From NCBI RefSeq assembly GCF_000160455.2, contig NZ_ACJX03000001.1:248001-312000 (forward strand): a stretch of 64,000 nucleotides of DNA, written 5' to 3'. The translations under genes were made by a program, and so were the position numbers. Origin of the DNA: Acetomicrobium hydrogeniformans ATCC BAA-1850 (GTDB taxonomy: Bacteria > Synergistota > Synergistia > Synergistales > Acetomicrobiaceae). The notes under the pieces were generated by a model. It was not told the DNA's origin. It searched no databases and saw only the letters and a program-made list of their open reading frames with translations. Below are positions 1 through 7,660 of this stretch, in pieces (the stretch's first letter is position 1; each line of letters opens with the position of its first letter).

Positions 1-1092
1 CGGAGCATCAGCTATCTCCTGATCTTTAAACATAATGGGCCACGACATGGCATTCGCATAGGTTGGAGCTCTGACCTTCCACCACGTAACGTTTTCCTGC
101 GCCTGAGTCAGTTTGATGACATGAGTATCATCTCCGCGAGGCGCTTCTATAGATGATTGACCTACACCATCAGCTGTCTTTAACAGGTTTAACAGTTTTG
201 CTGGTTTCGGCTCATGCATGATCGGCCCTTCCGGCAGGCCGTCCATGCACTGTTCTATAATTTCCAAAGACTGATAAACCTCCATGACCCTCACGAAAAA
301 TCTGTCGAAAACATCGCCCTGAGCATTGCCGAAGTAATCCTGCGGAACAATTGGCTCTACCTTCAAATCCTCGTAAGCCTCATAGGGGGAAGACCATCTG
401 AGGTCAACGCGCAATCCGCTGGCACGCGCCGTGGGGCCAACGGCACAATATCTCACGGCATCTTTTTCGGAAAGCACGCCAACGTTTCGCATCCTGGCTT
501 TGACGATAGGATCTTCGGTAACGGCATTATAAAAATACGAGAACTCCCGCTTGTAATATTCGACCATTTCTTTTATTGCTTCAGCCACTTGGAAAGTTAT
601 ATCCCGACGAACGCCCCCTATCGTACCGACGCCATAATTTACCCTATTGCCCGTCATGGCCTCCAATACGTCCATGACCTTTTCCCGAAGCAACATACCC
701 AAATTGAAGGCTGAGTCGTATCCGAAGGTATAACAAGCTACGCCAGCCCAGAGAATATGGGAGTGTATACGTTCAAGCTCCAGCAAGATAGTGCGTATAT
801 ACTTTGCCCTCGGAGGAACTGGAATGCTGGCTGCATCTTCTACAGCCCTCACAAAGGAAATTATGTGAGCAAATGAACAGATACCACATATCCTTTCCGC
901 CAGATATATGACTTGAATGGGATTTCTTTCCCTTGCCATATATTCAATCCCTCGATGTATTGCGCCAGGCCGTATGCGCACATCTACAATTCTTTCGCCA
1001 TCAACTTGCAGCCAGGCAGTAATCGGCTCCTTGAGGCCTACATGAACAGGACCGATCGGAATAGTATAAGTTTTTCCTTCTCCAATAGCCAT
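1..1092 (-). CDS. mbhL: Membrane-bound [NiFe] hydrogenase large subunit (MbhL type), 3' end outside window
   Basis: This is the catalytic large subunit of a group 4 energy-converting hydrogenase, related to NuoD. 364 codons are visible and the frame stays open to the left edge. The N-terminal nickel motif RICGIC (Cys70 and Cys73) is present in the usual place. The C-terminal DPCxxC pair would lie just past the edge, so full NiFe ligation cannot be confirmed here. The start is ATG at 1092, 14 bases after the mbhK stop. In the Pyrococcus furiosus operon mbhM (NuoH-like) and mbhN (NuoI-like) follow; both are expected left of this window. In the complex this subunit reduces protons with electrons relayed from ferredoxin. 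A sulfane-sulfur reductase (Mbs/Mbx) is the main alternative, and the missing C-terminus would decide. Confidence 0.9.
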   Translation of the reverse strand, partial: MAIGEGKTYTIPIGPVHVGLKEPITAWLQVDGERIVDVRIRPGAIHRGIEYMARERNPIQVIYLAERICGICSFAHIISFVRAVEDAASIPVPPRAKYIRTILLELERIHSHILWAGVACYTFGYDSAFNLGMLLREKVMDVLEAMTGNRVNYGVGTIGGVRRDITFQVAEAIKEMVEYYKREFSYFYNAVTEDPIVKARMRNVGVLSEKDAVRYCAVGPTARASGLRVDLRWSSPYEAYEDLKVEPIVPQDYFGNAQGDVFDRFFVRVMEVYQSLEIIEQCMDGLPEGPIMHEPKPAKLLNLLKTADGVGQSSIEAPRGDDTHVIKLTQAQENVTWWKVRAPTYANAMSWPIMFKDQEIADAP

Positions 1093-1106
1093 CGTTCATC
1101 ACCTTT

Positions 1107-1652
1107 TCAAGAAAGTTCCCGTATATGTTTGGGAGACAACCCGGAATCGTCACGCCGCCAGGGATGAACCTTTTCATCCCAATTTTCGGGCAAAAATACC
1201 AACGATTGATCCGGCAACCCCTCGAAAGACACGCCCAGCATCTCATGCATCTCTCGCTCGCTGTATTCAATGCCAGGAATCTTATCATAAAGAGAAGGCA
1301 TCGTAAGATCATTCTTTTGAACTTTTACAGAGACGACAACGCCCACTCTTTTGCCTCGTCCCGCACTGGTAAAGAGAGAGAAATGGTAATTCAGCAATAC
1401 GAAATCTCCCGCATCATCTCCGGATATCACATGAAATATAGGGAAATCGAGCATAAAGAGGGAGTCGACAAGATCAATAAAGGCACCTTTGTCGCATGTG
1501 ATCCACATGTCATAAAAGGACGTCTTTTCTTTTGCTCCAGCCACCCTCTCTCTTATTTCCAAGCTTTCCAGGTTATTAGTTAACCTTTCTTCCAAGAAAG
1601 ATTTTATCTCCTCAGGCGTTTTAGGAAGATGGTTCAGGCTGTATTTAAACAT
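1107..1652 (-). CDS. mbhK: Membrane-bound hydrogenase NuoC-like subunit (MbhK)
   Basis: This 181-residue protein resembles the 30-kDa NuoC subunit of complex I. It carries the family stretch GIEYSEREMHEMLGV and ends with an HPWRRDDSG-like tail, which in this family packs the large subunit against the small one. It has no cofactor ligands of its own. An upstream in-frame start at 1679 exists, but ATG 1652 follows a GGGAGG ribosome site by about 9 bases and overlaps the mbhJ stop by 8 bases, so I use 1652. The gene sits between the small and large subunit genes, exactly as in archaeal mbh operons. Confidence 0.88.
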   Translation of the reverse strand: MFKYSLNHLPKTPEEIKSFLEERLTNNLESLEIRERVAGAKEKTSFYDMWITCDKGAFIDLVDSLFMLDFPIFHVISGDDAGDFVLLNYHFSLFTSAGRGKRVGVVVSVKVQKNDLTMPSLYDKIPGIEYSEREMHEMLGVSFEGLPDQSLVFLPENWDEKVHPWRRDDSGLSPKHIRELS

Positions 1653-2133
1653 CGGCAATGCCTCCCGTCCCCGTCCCAAGAAGCTCGTTTCTTTTTTCCT
1701 CGAGCTTTGCGATCGCCTTAGTTACGCCATCGATGATCGCCTCAGGCCTCGGCGGACAGCCATGTACATAGACATCTACGGGAAGTATTTGATCCACAGG
1801 ACCGTCTAAGTTGTAGGATTTATAAAACACGTCCCCGGAGGCACCGCAATTTCCTACGACTATTACCACCTTAGGATTGGGCATTTGAGCATAAACTCTC
1901 CTCAACCTATCAGTCATATATTTCGTAACCGGTCCGGTGACCAATAAGGCATCGGCATGCCTTGGAGTCCCTACTAACTTCATGCCAAAGCGTTCTATGT
2001 CGTATCTGGGCGTAAGCAGGGCAACAATTTCTATATCGCAACCGTTACAGGACCCGCTGTTGCAATGAAAGGCCCATATCGACCTCGGCAAAATTCCAAG
2101 TTCTTTCTTTATGTCCACCTTAAACATATCCAC
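1645..2133 (-). CDS. mbhJ: Membrane-bound hydrogenase small subunit (MbhJ, NuoB-like)
   Basis: This 162-residue protein is the electron-transfer small subunit of a group 4 [NiFe] hydrogenase. It should bind the [4Fe-4S] cluster proximal to the NiFe site. Cys29 and Cys32 in SCNGCDIE, the Cys of VGNCG and the Cys of HGCPP make the four expected ligands. There is no signal peptide, as is normal for cytoplasm-facing Ech/Mbh hydrogenases. It overlaps mbhK at its 3' end and begins 6 bases after mbhI, so the genes are translationally packed. NuoB of complex I is the nearest relative outside hydrogenases; the operon context excludes a respiratory complex I. Confidence 0.92.
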   Translation of the reverse strand: MDMFKVDIKKELGILPRSIWAFHCNSGSCNGCDIEIVALLTPRYDIERFGMKLVGTPRHADALLVTGPVTKYMTDRLRRVYAQMPNPKVVIVVGNCGASGDVFYKSYNLDGPVDQILPVDVYVHGCPPRPEAIIDGVTKAIAKLEEKRNELLGTGTGGIADV

Positions 2134-2139
2134 GTCCTC

Positions 2140-2481
2140 CTATAAAAGAATCAAAATCGAAATGACGGCAACAGTTACGACCAAAATCCCCATGTAATCG
2201 GACAGTATTCCCGTGTGCATGCTCACCAACACATCGTAGAAACGGGAAAGCGCTTTCGTAAAACCCCAGTAGGACGAACTGGCGGGAATGGCCAAATCCT
2301 CGCCGTCTTGGGGAACCGGATTTCCTCCGTAAAATACTTCATCCTGATATGTGCCCTTTTCGTAGTCTCCTCTTCCCGTCGAGCGCAAGAATAAAACAAT
2401 AAGAGCTCCAAGGGCAAAGAACATAACCCAAGCATATACGTTCCAAAAGCCAAATCCTGTGTATACAGTCCCGAGAACCAT
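2140..2481 (-). CDS. mbhI: Membrane-bound hydrogenase subunit I (MbhI-like)
   Basis: This 113-residue protein has one hydrophobic segment near the N-terminus (residues ~10-30), a charged middle and a second segment at the extreme C-terminus. Size, topology and position between the large antiporter subunit and the small hydrogenase subunit match MbhI. In archaeal Mbh that subunit links the Mrp-like ion-pumping module to the hydrogenase module, related to the C-terminal lateral-helix part of NuoL. Its ATG overlaps the mbhH stop by one base. A short MbhI, rather than a second full antiporter protein (MbxH'), argues for an Mbh rather than an Mbx/Mbs layout. The call rests on position and topology more than on a diagnostic motif. 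Confidence 0.75.
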   Translation of the reverse strand: MVLGTVYTGFGFWNVYAWVMFFALGALIVLFLRSTGRGDYEKGTYQDEVFYGGNPVPQDGEDLAIPASSSYWGFTKALSRFYDVLVSMHTGILSDYMGILVVTVAVISILILL

Positions 2482-4040
2482 TATAGACCACTCCCCATTA
2501 CTGCCTGAATATAACTGGCTTGGTTAACTAAATCTCGGGCAGCAGGTTCAATTAAATTAGCTAACGCCCAATTTGGCATCAAGCTAAGAGAAATTATCAT
2601 GACGCAAAGGACCATCATGCCCACAATCATGCTCAAAGGTACTTCTCTGACGTTATTCAAGTCATCCCTCGACGGACCCAAAAAGCCCGACTGAAAGACC
2701 TTGACAAAAGAAGCGAGGGTCAATATAGAGGTTACCATCGCGACCACAGCCAAAAAGGGATGAACCACAAAAGAGGATTCGTATATCAAAAGCTTGGAGA
2801 CGAAACCGTTGAAGGGAGGCAAACCTGCAATAGCAGCCGCCGCAACCGCAAACATGAAGGTCGTATAGGGCATTTTCCTGGCCAATCCCCCAAGCTTGTT
2901 AAGATTCGTCGTCCCGGTAGCGTAAAAAAGGGAACCCGCTGTCAAAAAGAGCAATCCCTTATACATTGCATTGTTGATTATATGGAAAATACCGCCCTTC
3001 ATTGCCGTAAAACCGTATTCGCTCATGGCTTGCGAACTAGAAAGGGCGAGCAATCCCAAACCTATGCCCATAAGCATGTAACCCGTCTGCGAAATGCAGT
3101 GATATGCCATCAGGCGCTTCGCTTCCTTTTGTATAACTGCCATTATTACCCCTATAAACATGGAAAGCAAACCCAAAACTATTATCACCCATGCAAGCAC
3201 GTTGCCCTCAAAGGCCTGCCCGTAAACGGAAAAGGCAATTCTAAACATCCCGTAAAGCGAGGCTTGTCCGACCACAACGAGGAAACAAGAAACGCCTGCC
3301 GGCGCCTGACCGTATGCATCGGGCTCCCACATATGCAAGGGAACGGCCCCGCTTTTCATTGCCAAAGAAACGATAAAAAGCACCAATGCAAGTTTTTCCA
3401 GGAAACCCACCTGCATGTTTTTGGCTATTGCTGCCATATTAAGCGTCCCATACACACCGTACAGGATACCAACGCCTATCAAAAAAATGAGAGCCACAAA
3501 GGTCGACAATACGGCATATTTAAAGCTCGCTTCTATCGCTTCGGGTCTGTCGCGCCAAAAGGCTATCAATCCGAAGGACGCCACTGAAGCGATCTCGAGA
3601 AAGACGAAGAAATTAAAGAAATCTCCCGTCACCTCAAGGCCCAGCATGCCGGCAAAAAGGAGGAAAAATAGGGCCACAAACTTATTTCCATCATTAACAC
3701 GATCTAAGAACCTTACGGAGAACAAACCGCTGGCCAAGGTGGCTATAGACCCGGCAAGAGCCATAAAAGCCCCAAATGCATCGACCTCCATAATTATCCT
3801 GATGGGCAAGGTCATGCCCGAAGGAAGCGTAAGGTTCCATCTTTCGCCACCCATTACATAGACCAATGTACCGTTAATTGCGACGTGTCTCCACATAAGA
3901 AAGGCCAAAACTGTCGTAGCCACTAAAATTGTTGCAAACCATAAATTACGCAAGCGCGGTTTTACCATTGCAATAGAAATAAAGGCCCCTAGCAATGGGA
4001 CAGAAACTACCAAAGCGGGAAGGTGTACCTGCCAACTCAT
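2481..4040 (-). CDS. mbhH: Mrp/Mbh antiporter-like subunit (MbhH, MrpD/NuoN-like)
   Basis: This 519-residue polytopic membrane protein of the proton-conducting membrane transporter family (PF00361) shows about 14 hydrophobic segments. It is the ion-translocating core shared by Mrp antiporters and complex I NuoL/M/N. Family landmarks include a conserved Lys/His-containing stretch after MKSGAVPLHMWEPDAY, where K and W are typical, and GGIFHIINNAMYKGLLF. The gene overlaps mbhG by four bases (ATGA type) and mbhI by one. In this operon it would couple the redox reaction to Na+ or H+ movement; which ion cannot be told from sequence. Confidence 0.92.
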   Translation of the reverse strand: MSWQVHLPALVVSVPLLGAFISIAMVKPRLRNLWFATILVATTVLAFLMWRHVAINGTLVYVMGGERWNLTLPSGMTLPIRIIMEVDAFGAFMALAGSIATLASGLFSVRFLDRVNDGNKFVALFFLLFAGMLGLEVTGDFFNFFVFLEIASVASFGLIAFWRDRPEAIEASFKYAVLSTFVALIFLIGVGILYGVYGTLNMAAIAKNMQVGFLEKLALVLFIVSLAMKSGAVPLHMWEPDAYGQAPAGVSCFLVVVGQASLYGMFRIAFSVYGQAFEGNVLAWVIIVLGLLSMFIGVIMAVIQKEAKRLMAYHCISQTGYMLMGIGLGLLALSSSQAMSEYGFTAMKGGIFHIINNAMYKGLLFLTAGSLFYATGTTNLNKLGGLARKMPYTTFMFAVAAAAIAGLPPFNGFVSKLLIYESSFVVHPFLAVVAMVTSILTLASFVKVFQSGFLGPSRDDLNNVREVPLSMIVGMMVLCVMIISLSLMPNWALANLIEPAARDLVNQASYIQAVMGSGL

Positions 4041-4384
4041 CCCCTAAGCCTCCTTATCTCGTGGACGTCCAGTGTCCCGTAATGTTTGTAAAGAAGCATG
4101 ATCAACGTCAACAAAAGCGCAGTAGTAGCTAAACCAATGACTATTGCTGTAAGCGTCAAGGCCTGCGGTGTCGGCAAGACCATTTTTTTGAACTCGCCTG
4201 CCAATGTGTAAACGGGTATGGAACCTCCCGTCCGATAGCCAAGGACTATTAAAAAAAGGTTCGTGGACGACTCTATTATGCTAACAGCAATGGCTATTTT
4301 TATGATATTACGCTTAAACAAAACTCCATATAACCCAATGACGAACAATGCTCCGACTGTTAACATGGGAACGTTATTTATCAT
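4037..4384 (-). CDS. mbhG: MrpC/NuoK-like subunit (MbhG)
   Basis: This small integral membrane protein (115 residues, three hydrophobic helices) belongs to the MrpC/NuoK family. The middle helix carries the family pattern around IIESSTNLFLIVLGY. The stretch after it, with PTPQALTLTAIVIG, matches the conserved DPxPQALxLTAIVIG of MrpC, with D replaced by L. It belongs to the ion-transport module and overlaps both neighbours (mbhF upstream by 11 bases, mbhH downstream by four), consistent with coupled translation. Confidence 0.9.
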   Translation of the reverse strand: MINNVPMLTVGALFVIGLYGVLFKRNIIKIAIAVSIIESSTNLFLIVLGYRTGGSIPVYTLAGEFKKMVLPTPQALTLTAIVIGLATTALLLTLIMLLYKHYGTLDVHEIRRLRG

Positions 4385-4868
4385 CCTTTACCCCCTCCTT
4401 GCCGCCTTCAGAGACATAACGCATTCCTAAAAACATAAAGATGAGAATGGTCGAAAGACCACCCACGACTTCAAGGCCTACGGCTATATTGGCCAACGCT
4501 ATGGTGCCGGAGGTGTTCAGAACGCCCACATTGGGCCCTATAGGTACGGCAGATCCGAACAAGCCGCCTTTCAAAGCCAGAAAGTTATATAGAAAGGTCG
4601 TAGACAAGCCCAAAAAACCGACACATACGAAAGCAACCAACCCGGCGCCCTCAAAGGAGGAGAAAATTTCCTTTTTAACCCATCCCAAGAAGCTCTTTCC
4701 TCCATGCGCAACCAATAGAAGGGCTATAAAGGTGGCCACTATGGCTCCGCCCTGAAAACCGCCGCCAGGCGTCAGATGGCCGTGCAGTATTATGTAGGCT
4801 CCAAAGATTGCAACAAACCAGGCAAAAATATTGCAAATCGTTCTAACAACTATTGATAGGGGCCTCAT
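4374..4868 (-). CDS. mbhF: MrpB-type antiporter subunit (MbhF)
   Basis: This 164-residue protein has four hydrophobic segments and the MnhB/MrpB signature HGHLTPGGGFQGGA near residue 30, which is diagnostic for this family. In Mbh it is part of the membrane module derived from Mrp Na+/H+ antiporters. It follows mbhE with a 5-base gap and overlaps mbhG. A short charged tail (GGKEGVKDDK) faces the cytoplasm. Confidence 0.92.
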   Translation of the reverse strand: MRPLSIVVRTICNIFAWFVAIFGAYIILHGHLTPGGGFQGGAIVATFIALLLVAHGGKSFLGWVKKEIFSSFEGAGLVAFVCVGFLGLSTTFLYNFLALKGGLFGSAVPIGPNVGVLNTSGTIALANIAVGLEVVGGLSTILIFMFLGMRYVSEGGKEGVKDDK

Positions 4869-4873
4869 TGCTG

Positions 4874-5143
4874 CTACTCCTCCTTCCGAAAGAGAGCGGC
4901 CACAGACATTACCGCCGTAAAAAGTACCGCCGCTTCACCAAGAGTATCGAAACCTCTGTAATCAAACACTATTGACGTCACTACATTGTTGGCTGCCCGT
5001 TCGCTCTGGGCATTGTTTATGAAATAATCGTCCATAGCCGATACACGCGGTTCTCCAAAGGGATGGATATTATATAATCCCTGACACAAAATCCCCACAA
5101 ATATGACGAAGAAGATCAAAAAAATTACCCTAGGACCTTTCAT
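4874..5143 (-). CDS. mbhE: Membrane-bound hydrogenase subunit E (MbhE)
   Basis: This 89-residue protein has an N-terminal hydrophobic segment, a polar extracytoplasmic-type stretch and a C-terminal helix. The segment TSIVFDYRGFDTLGEAAVLF is the characteristic motif of MbhE and of the end of the fused MrpA subunit. In Mrp antiporters this piece is the C-terminal part of MrpA; in Mbh operons it stands alone, as here. It overlaps mbhD upstream by 14 bases. Confidence 0.88.
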   Translation of the reverse strand: MKGPRVIFLIFFVIFVGILCQGLYNIHPFGEPRVSAMDDYFINNAQSERAANNVVTSIVFDYRGFDTLGEAAVLFTAVMSVAALFRKEE

Positions 5144-5405
5144 TTTTATCGTTCCCCTTTCCGGGCCAACGAGATGACCGGCAAGCTTTGAGGGCCATTA
5201 TATAAATGGCTGTAGTAAGTCCGGCTCCTATGCCCGCTTCAGCAATCGCTACATCAGGAGCCTGCAAGATATAAAATTCCAGAGAGATGAGCAGGCTCAT
5301 AACGCAAAGCGAAATCACCGCATTCAGCAGATTATCAAACCAGATTGCGAAAAAAGCGGATATCACGATCATCAACAATATAGCAATATGGGCAATATCC
5401 ATCAT
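5130..5405 (-). CDS. mbhD: Membrane-bound hydrogenase subunit D (MbhD, DUF4040-like)
   Basis: This 91-residue membrane protein has three hydrophobic helices. The stretch QAPDVAIAEAGIGAGLTTAI is the conserved core of the MbhD/MrpA-C region (DUF4040). Together with mbhE it corresponds to the tail of full-length MrpA. It overlaps mbhC upstream by four bases and mbhE downstream by 14. The C-terminus is strongly basic (SSRWPGKGNDKNERS). Confidence 0.88.
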   Translation of the reverse strand: MMDIAHIAILLMIVISAFFAIWFDNLLNAVISLCVMSLLISLEFYILQAPDVAIAEAGIGAGLTTAIYIMALKACRSSRWPGKGNDKNERS

Positions 5406-5773
5406 GAGAACTTTTCACCCGCCTTTTCTTCCGACAACTTATCGACGATTCCAATTGGCTTTATCCCGCTTTTATGTGCTGCACGTGCTATAGCGTGGGC
5501 AGCCGTAGGATTGGTAATCAAAAGCGCAAATATTGCTATAATGACGTGAATGGTAAAGGTCATAAACCTGGGCTCTCCTGTCGTCACGTATTTGAATATC
5601 GAGTAAACCACTACAGATGCCGATGTAAATATAGAACCAAAGGTAGTACACTTCGTGGTTCCATGCAGACGAGTATATACATCGGGAAACCTATAAAGAG
5701 CAATAACGCCAAGGACATTGAAAGCCAACCCTATTCCCAACAGTATCTTTATAAAAATTGTTGAGCCATCCAC
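5402..5773 (-). CDS. mbhC: MrpG-type subunit (MbhC)
   Basis: This 123-residue protein of the MnhG/MrpG family has three hydrophobic segments and the signature ALYRFPDVYTRLHGTTKCTT near residue 27. It ends in a hydrophilic tail. In Mrp systems MrpG is a small structural subunit of the ion-translocating module. It starts one base after the mbhB stop and overlaps mbhD. Confidence 0.92.
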   Translation of the reverse strand: MDGSTIFIKILLGIGLAFNVLGVIALYRFPDVYTRLHGTTKCTTFGSIFTSASVVVYSIFKYVTTGEPRFMTFTIHVIIAIFALLITNPTAAHAIARAAHKSGIKPIGIVDKLSEEKAGEKFS

Positions 5774-5774
5774 T

Positions 5775-6029
5775 TTAGAAACCCCCTTCGATATAGCGCG
5801 CTATGAACAATGTGCCGACAAAGGACAGGGCAGCATAAACGATGGCAATGTCCACCATGACAATTGAATCGAACAACGCTCCCAGAATTACCATAGTGGC
5901 AACCACAAAAGTATTCAGCGTATCTAAAGCAACGACCCTATCCGGAACAGTCGGGCCCATAATCAAACGCCCCGACATGGCGAGTATAGCAAGGCTGAGT
6001 ATTAAAAAGGCAAAGGAAAACACGCTCAT
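5775..6029 (-). CDS. mbhB: MrpF-type subunit (MbhB)
   Basis: This 84-residue protein of the MnhF/MrpF family has three hydrophobic segments and the typical GPTVPDRVVALDTLNT motif around residues 26-41. The Asp in DRVVALD is the residue conserved across MrpF. It overlaps mbhA upstream by four bases. Confidence 0.92.
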   Translation of the reverse strand: MSVFSFAFLILSLAILAMSGRLIMGPTVPDRVVALDTLNTFVVATMVILGALFDSIVMVDIAIVYAALSFVGTLFIARYIEGGF

Positions 6030-6514
6030 TCTTCAACCACCTTCTTAGCCCAATCTTCAAAGGAACCATAAACATCTTTTCCGCTTGGTTCAACATTTTT
6101 AATGTTGATCCAGTGAATATAATAGGTGCCGCTTTCCTGATCCACGTCGACGGTTAAAGTACCTGGAGTCAAGGTTATTGAATTGGCCAACATAGTCATG
6201 GCGTAGGCATTTTTTAACGATGTTTGAACCCTCACTATACCGGGATTTATCTTCCCCGTTATGACTCTGTAGGCAACGTCGAAATTTGCCTTTGTCATTC
6301 CCCAGAGAAAGGGACCAAAGATAAAGGCAAGCAATTTAAACCATCTGTCGGGCCTTAGCGCAGTCATCCTGTATAACCCGGGGCTCCAAGAGCGACAAGC
6401 ATATGTTATGATCCCACCCAAGGCTATAGCGATGACTACTTCATTTAAGGGAATTGACCCTCCTGACCAAACGAGCAACAAATACATAATGACTGAAGCC
6501 AAAAAGATTACCAT
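6026..6514 (-). CDS. mbhA: MrpE-type subunit (MbhA), first gene of the hydrogenase operon
   Basis: This 162-residue MnhE/MrpE-family protein has hydrophobic N-terminal helices followed by a soluble domain. The soluble domain includes SITLTPGTLTVDVDQESGTY and the YIHWINI strand typical of MrpE. ATG 6514 follows an AGGGGGTG ribosome site by about 10 bases. It is the promoter-proximal gene of the operon; the nearest upstream gene (ABC permease) ends about 200 bases away. A strong hairpin lies in that gap. Confidence 0.9.
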   Translation of the reverse strand: MVIFLASVIMYLLLVWSGGSIPLNEVVIAIALGGIITYACRSWSPGLYRMTALRPDRWFKLLAFIFGPFLWGMTKANFDVAYRVITGKINPGIVRVQTSLKNAYAMTMLANSITLTPGTLTVDVDQESGTYYIHWINIKNVEPSGKDVYGSFEDWAKKVVEE

Positions 6515-6567
6515 TCATTAGACACCCCCTGGGTATATCTCTAATAAAAAACTTGCTAGACACACAA

Positions 6568-6609
6568 ACATCTTTTCAGTCATCTCTTTATGCATGACTG
6601 AAAAGATGT
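6568..6609. repeat. Perfect 16-bp inverted repeat between ABC operon and mbhA
   Basis: The left arm acatcttttcagtcat (6568-6583) is perfectly complementary to the arm at 6594-6609, with a 10-base loop. On the minus strand it lies 106 bases after the ABC permease stop and about 54 bases before mbhA. It is followed by a mixed rather than pure T run. It could be the terminator of the ABC operon, a leader hairpin of the mbh transcript or a protein-binding palindrome. The rest of 6515-6715 is AT-rich and shows no gene. Confidence 0.8.
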
Positions 6610-6715
6610 GACCATGGCTTTAAAACCATTCTAAAATATTAACAGCGATAAATCCAATTAAAAAATCTAATCTGATGATTAACTAAAAATAAAACTTCAC
6701 TTTGAAATCTATGCT

Positions 6716-7654
6716 CTATATGGATCTAATTTCTTTCCTCATAAACGCCAAATAAGAGACGGCAAAACATATGACCGAAGCAGCAATCAGGGCAACAAAT
6801 TGCGGCCACACCACTAACACACTCTGACCAAGCGAAAGAGGGGTCAAAATCAACCCTTTAAGCTGCGTTTCAAACATGGGACCAAAGACTCTGACTGTCG
6901 GATTTAAAAGGGCAGCAGATATTTCTTCCAAAAGAACGGCAGGAGAAAACCTGAGCAACATGGTCCTCAAGCTCTCGTGCTTTGCCAAAAGCTCCGGAGT
7001 AGATTGTTGCGTGATAGGATAGACCTCATCGGCTACAACACCTGCAATCATATATACAAAGAAGGACAGAAAAATCCACAAGGCTATGGAGGTCAAAGCA
7101 GATGTAGAACTTTTTTCAAAAATAATGGAAAAAAGTATCGCCAAACTCATCCAAAAGGCAATATATAAAATACAGGCAATAAAAAACAAAATCGCCCTCA
7201 CTACCTCTTGTCCGTTAGGAACGACTCCCAATTTCGCAATAGAGATACCGGCAATCATGACCATGATGCTGGCTATCATTATGGCCACCGTCGCTAAAGA
7301 GGCAAGAAACTTTCCGTTTATAATCGCATCGCGATAAATCGGCTGAGAAAGGATGAGACTCAAGGTGCCCCTTGTGCGTTCGCCGTTAATCGCATCAAAA
7401 CCCAAAATGATGCCCAGCAGAGGCCCAAAGAAGCTGATGAAAAACAAGAATGAAGGCAATCCTCCACCCGATGAAGTAAAAAGACCAAGGAATAAATACT
7501 CCTCGTTCAAAAACTGTTGTTCCTTCAACGCCTCAGAGGCTGTATATGAAGAAAAGAGCCCTGTGATAACTATGATCAAGGTTATCAACATGAACCTCTT
7601 ACTTCCAAACTGATCCGTGAGCTCTTTTAAAAACACGGGAAGTAATCCGCCCAT
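6716..7654 (-). CDS. ABC-2 type transporter permease
   Basis: This 312-residue membrane protein has about six hydrophobic segments and a large extracytoplasmic loop (residues ~205-270). The region around GFDAINGERTRGTLSLILSQ (residues ~85-105) is the typical cytoplasmic coupling stretch of ABC-2/NosY-like permeases. It starts 6 bases after the ATPase gene and completes an operon of NEW3-domain protein, ATPase and permease. The transported substrate is not evident. Cu-processing NosY and Na+ exporter NatB are distant relatives. Confidence 0.85.
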   Translation of the reverse strand: MGGLLPVFLKELTDQFGSKRFMLITLIIVITGLFSSYTASEALKEQQFLNEEYLFLGLFTSSGGGLPSFLFFISFFGPLLGIILGFDAINGERTRGTLSLILSQPIYRDAIINGKFLASLATVAIMIASIMVMIAGISIAKLGVVPNGQEVVRAILFFIACILYIAFWMSLAILFSIIFEKSSTSALTSIALWIFLSFFVYMIAGVVADEVYPITQQSTPELLAKHESLRTMLLRFSPAVLLEEISAALLNPTVRVFGPMFETQLKGLILTPLSLGQSVLVVWPQFVALIAASVICFAVSYLAFMRKEIRSI

Positions 7655-7660
7655 CCCGAA

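Noticed and set aside
2760-3587. Long plus-strand open frame (275 codons) opposite mbhH
   Set aside because: It is antisense to a well-conserved membrane subunit, has low-complexity His/Lys/Arg-rich translation and no ribosome site.
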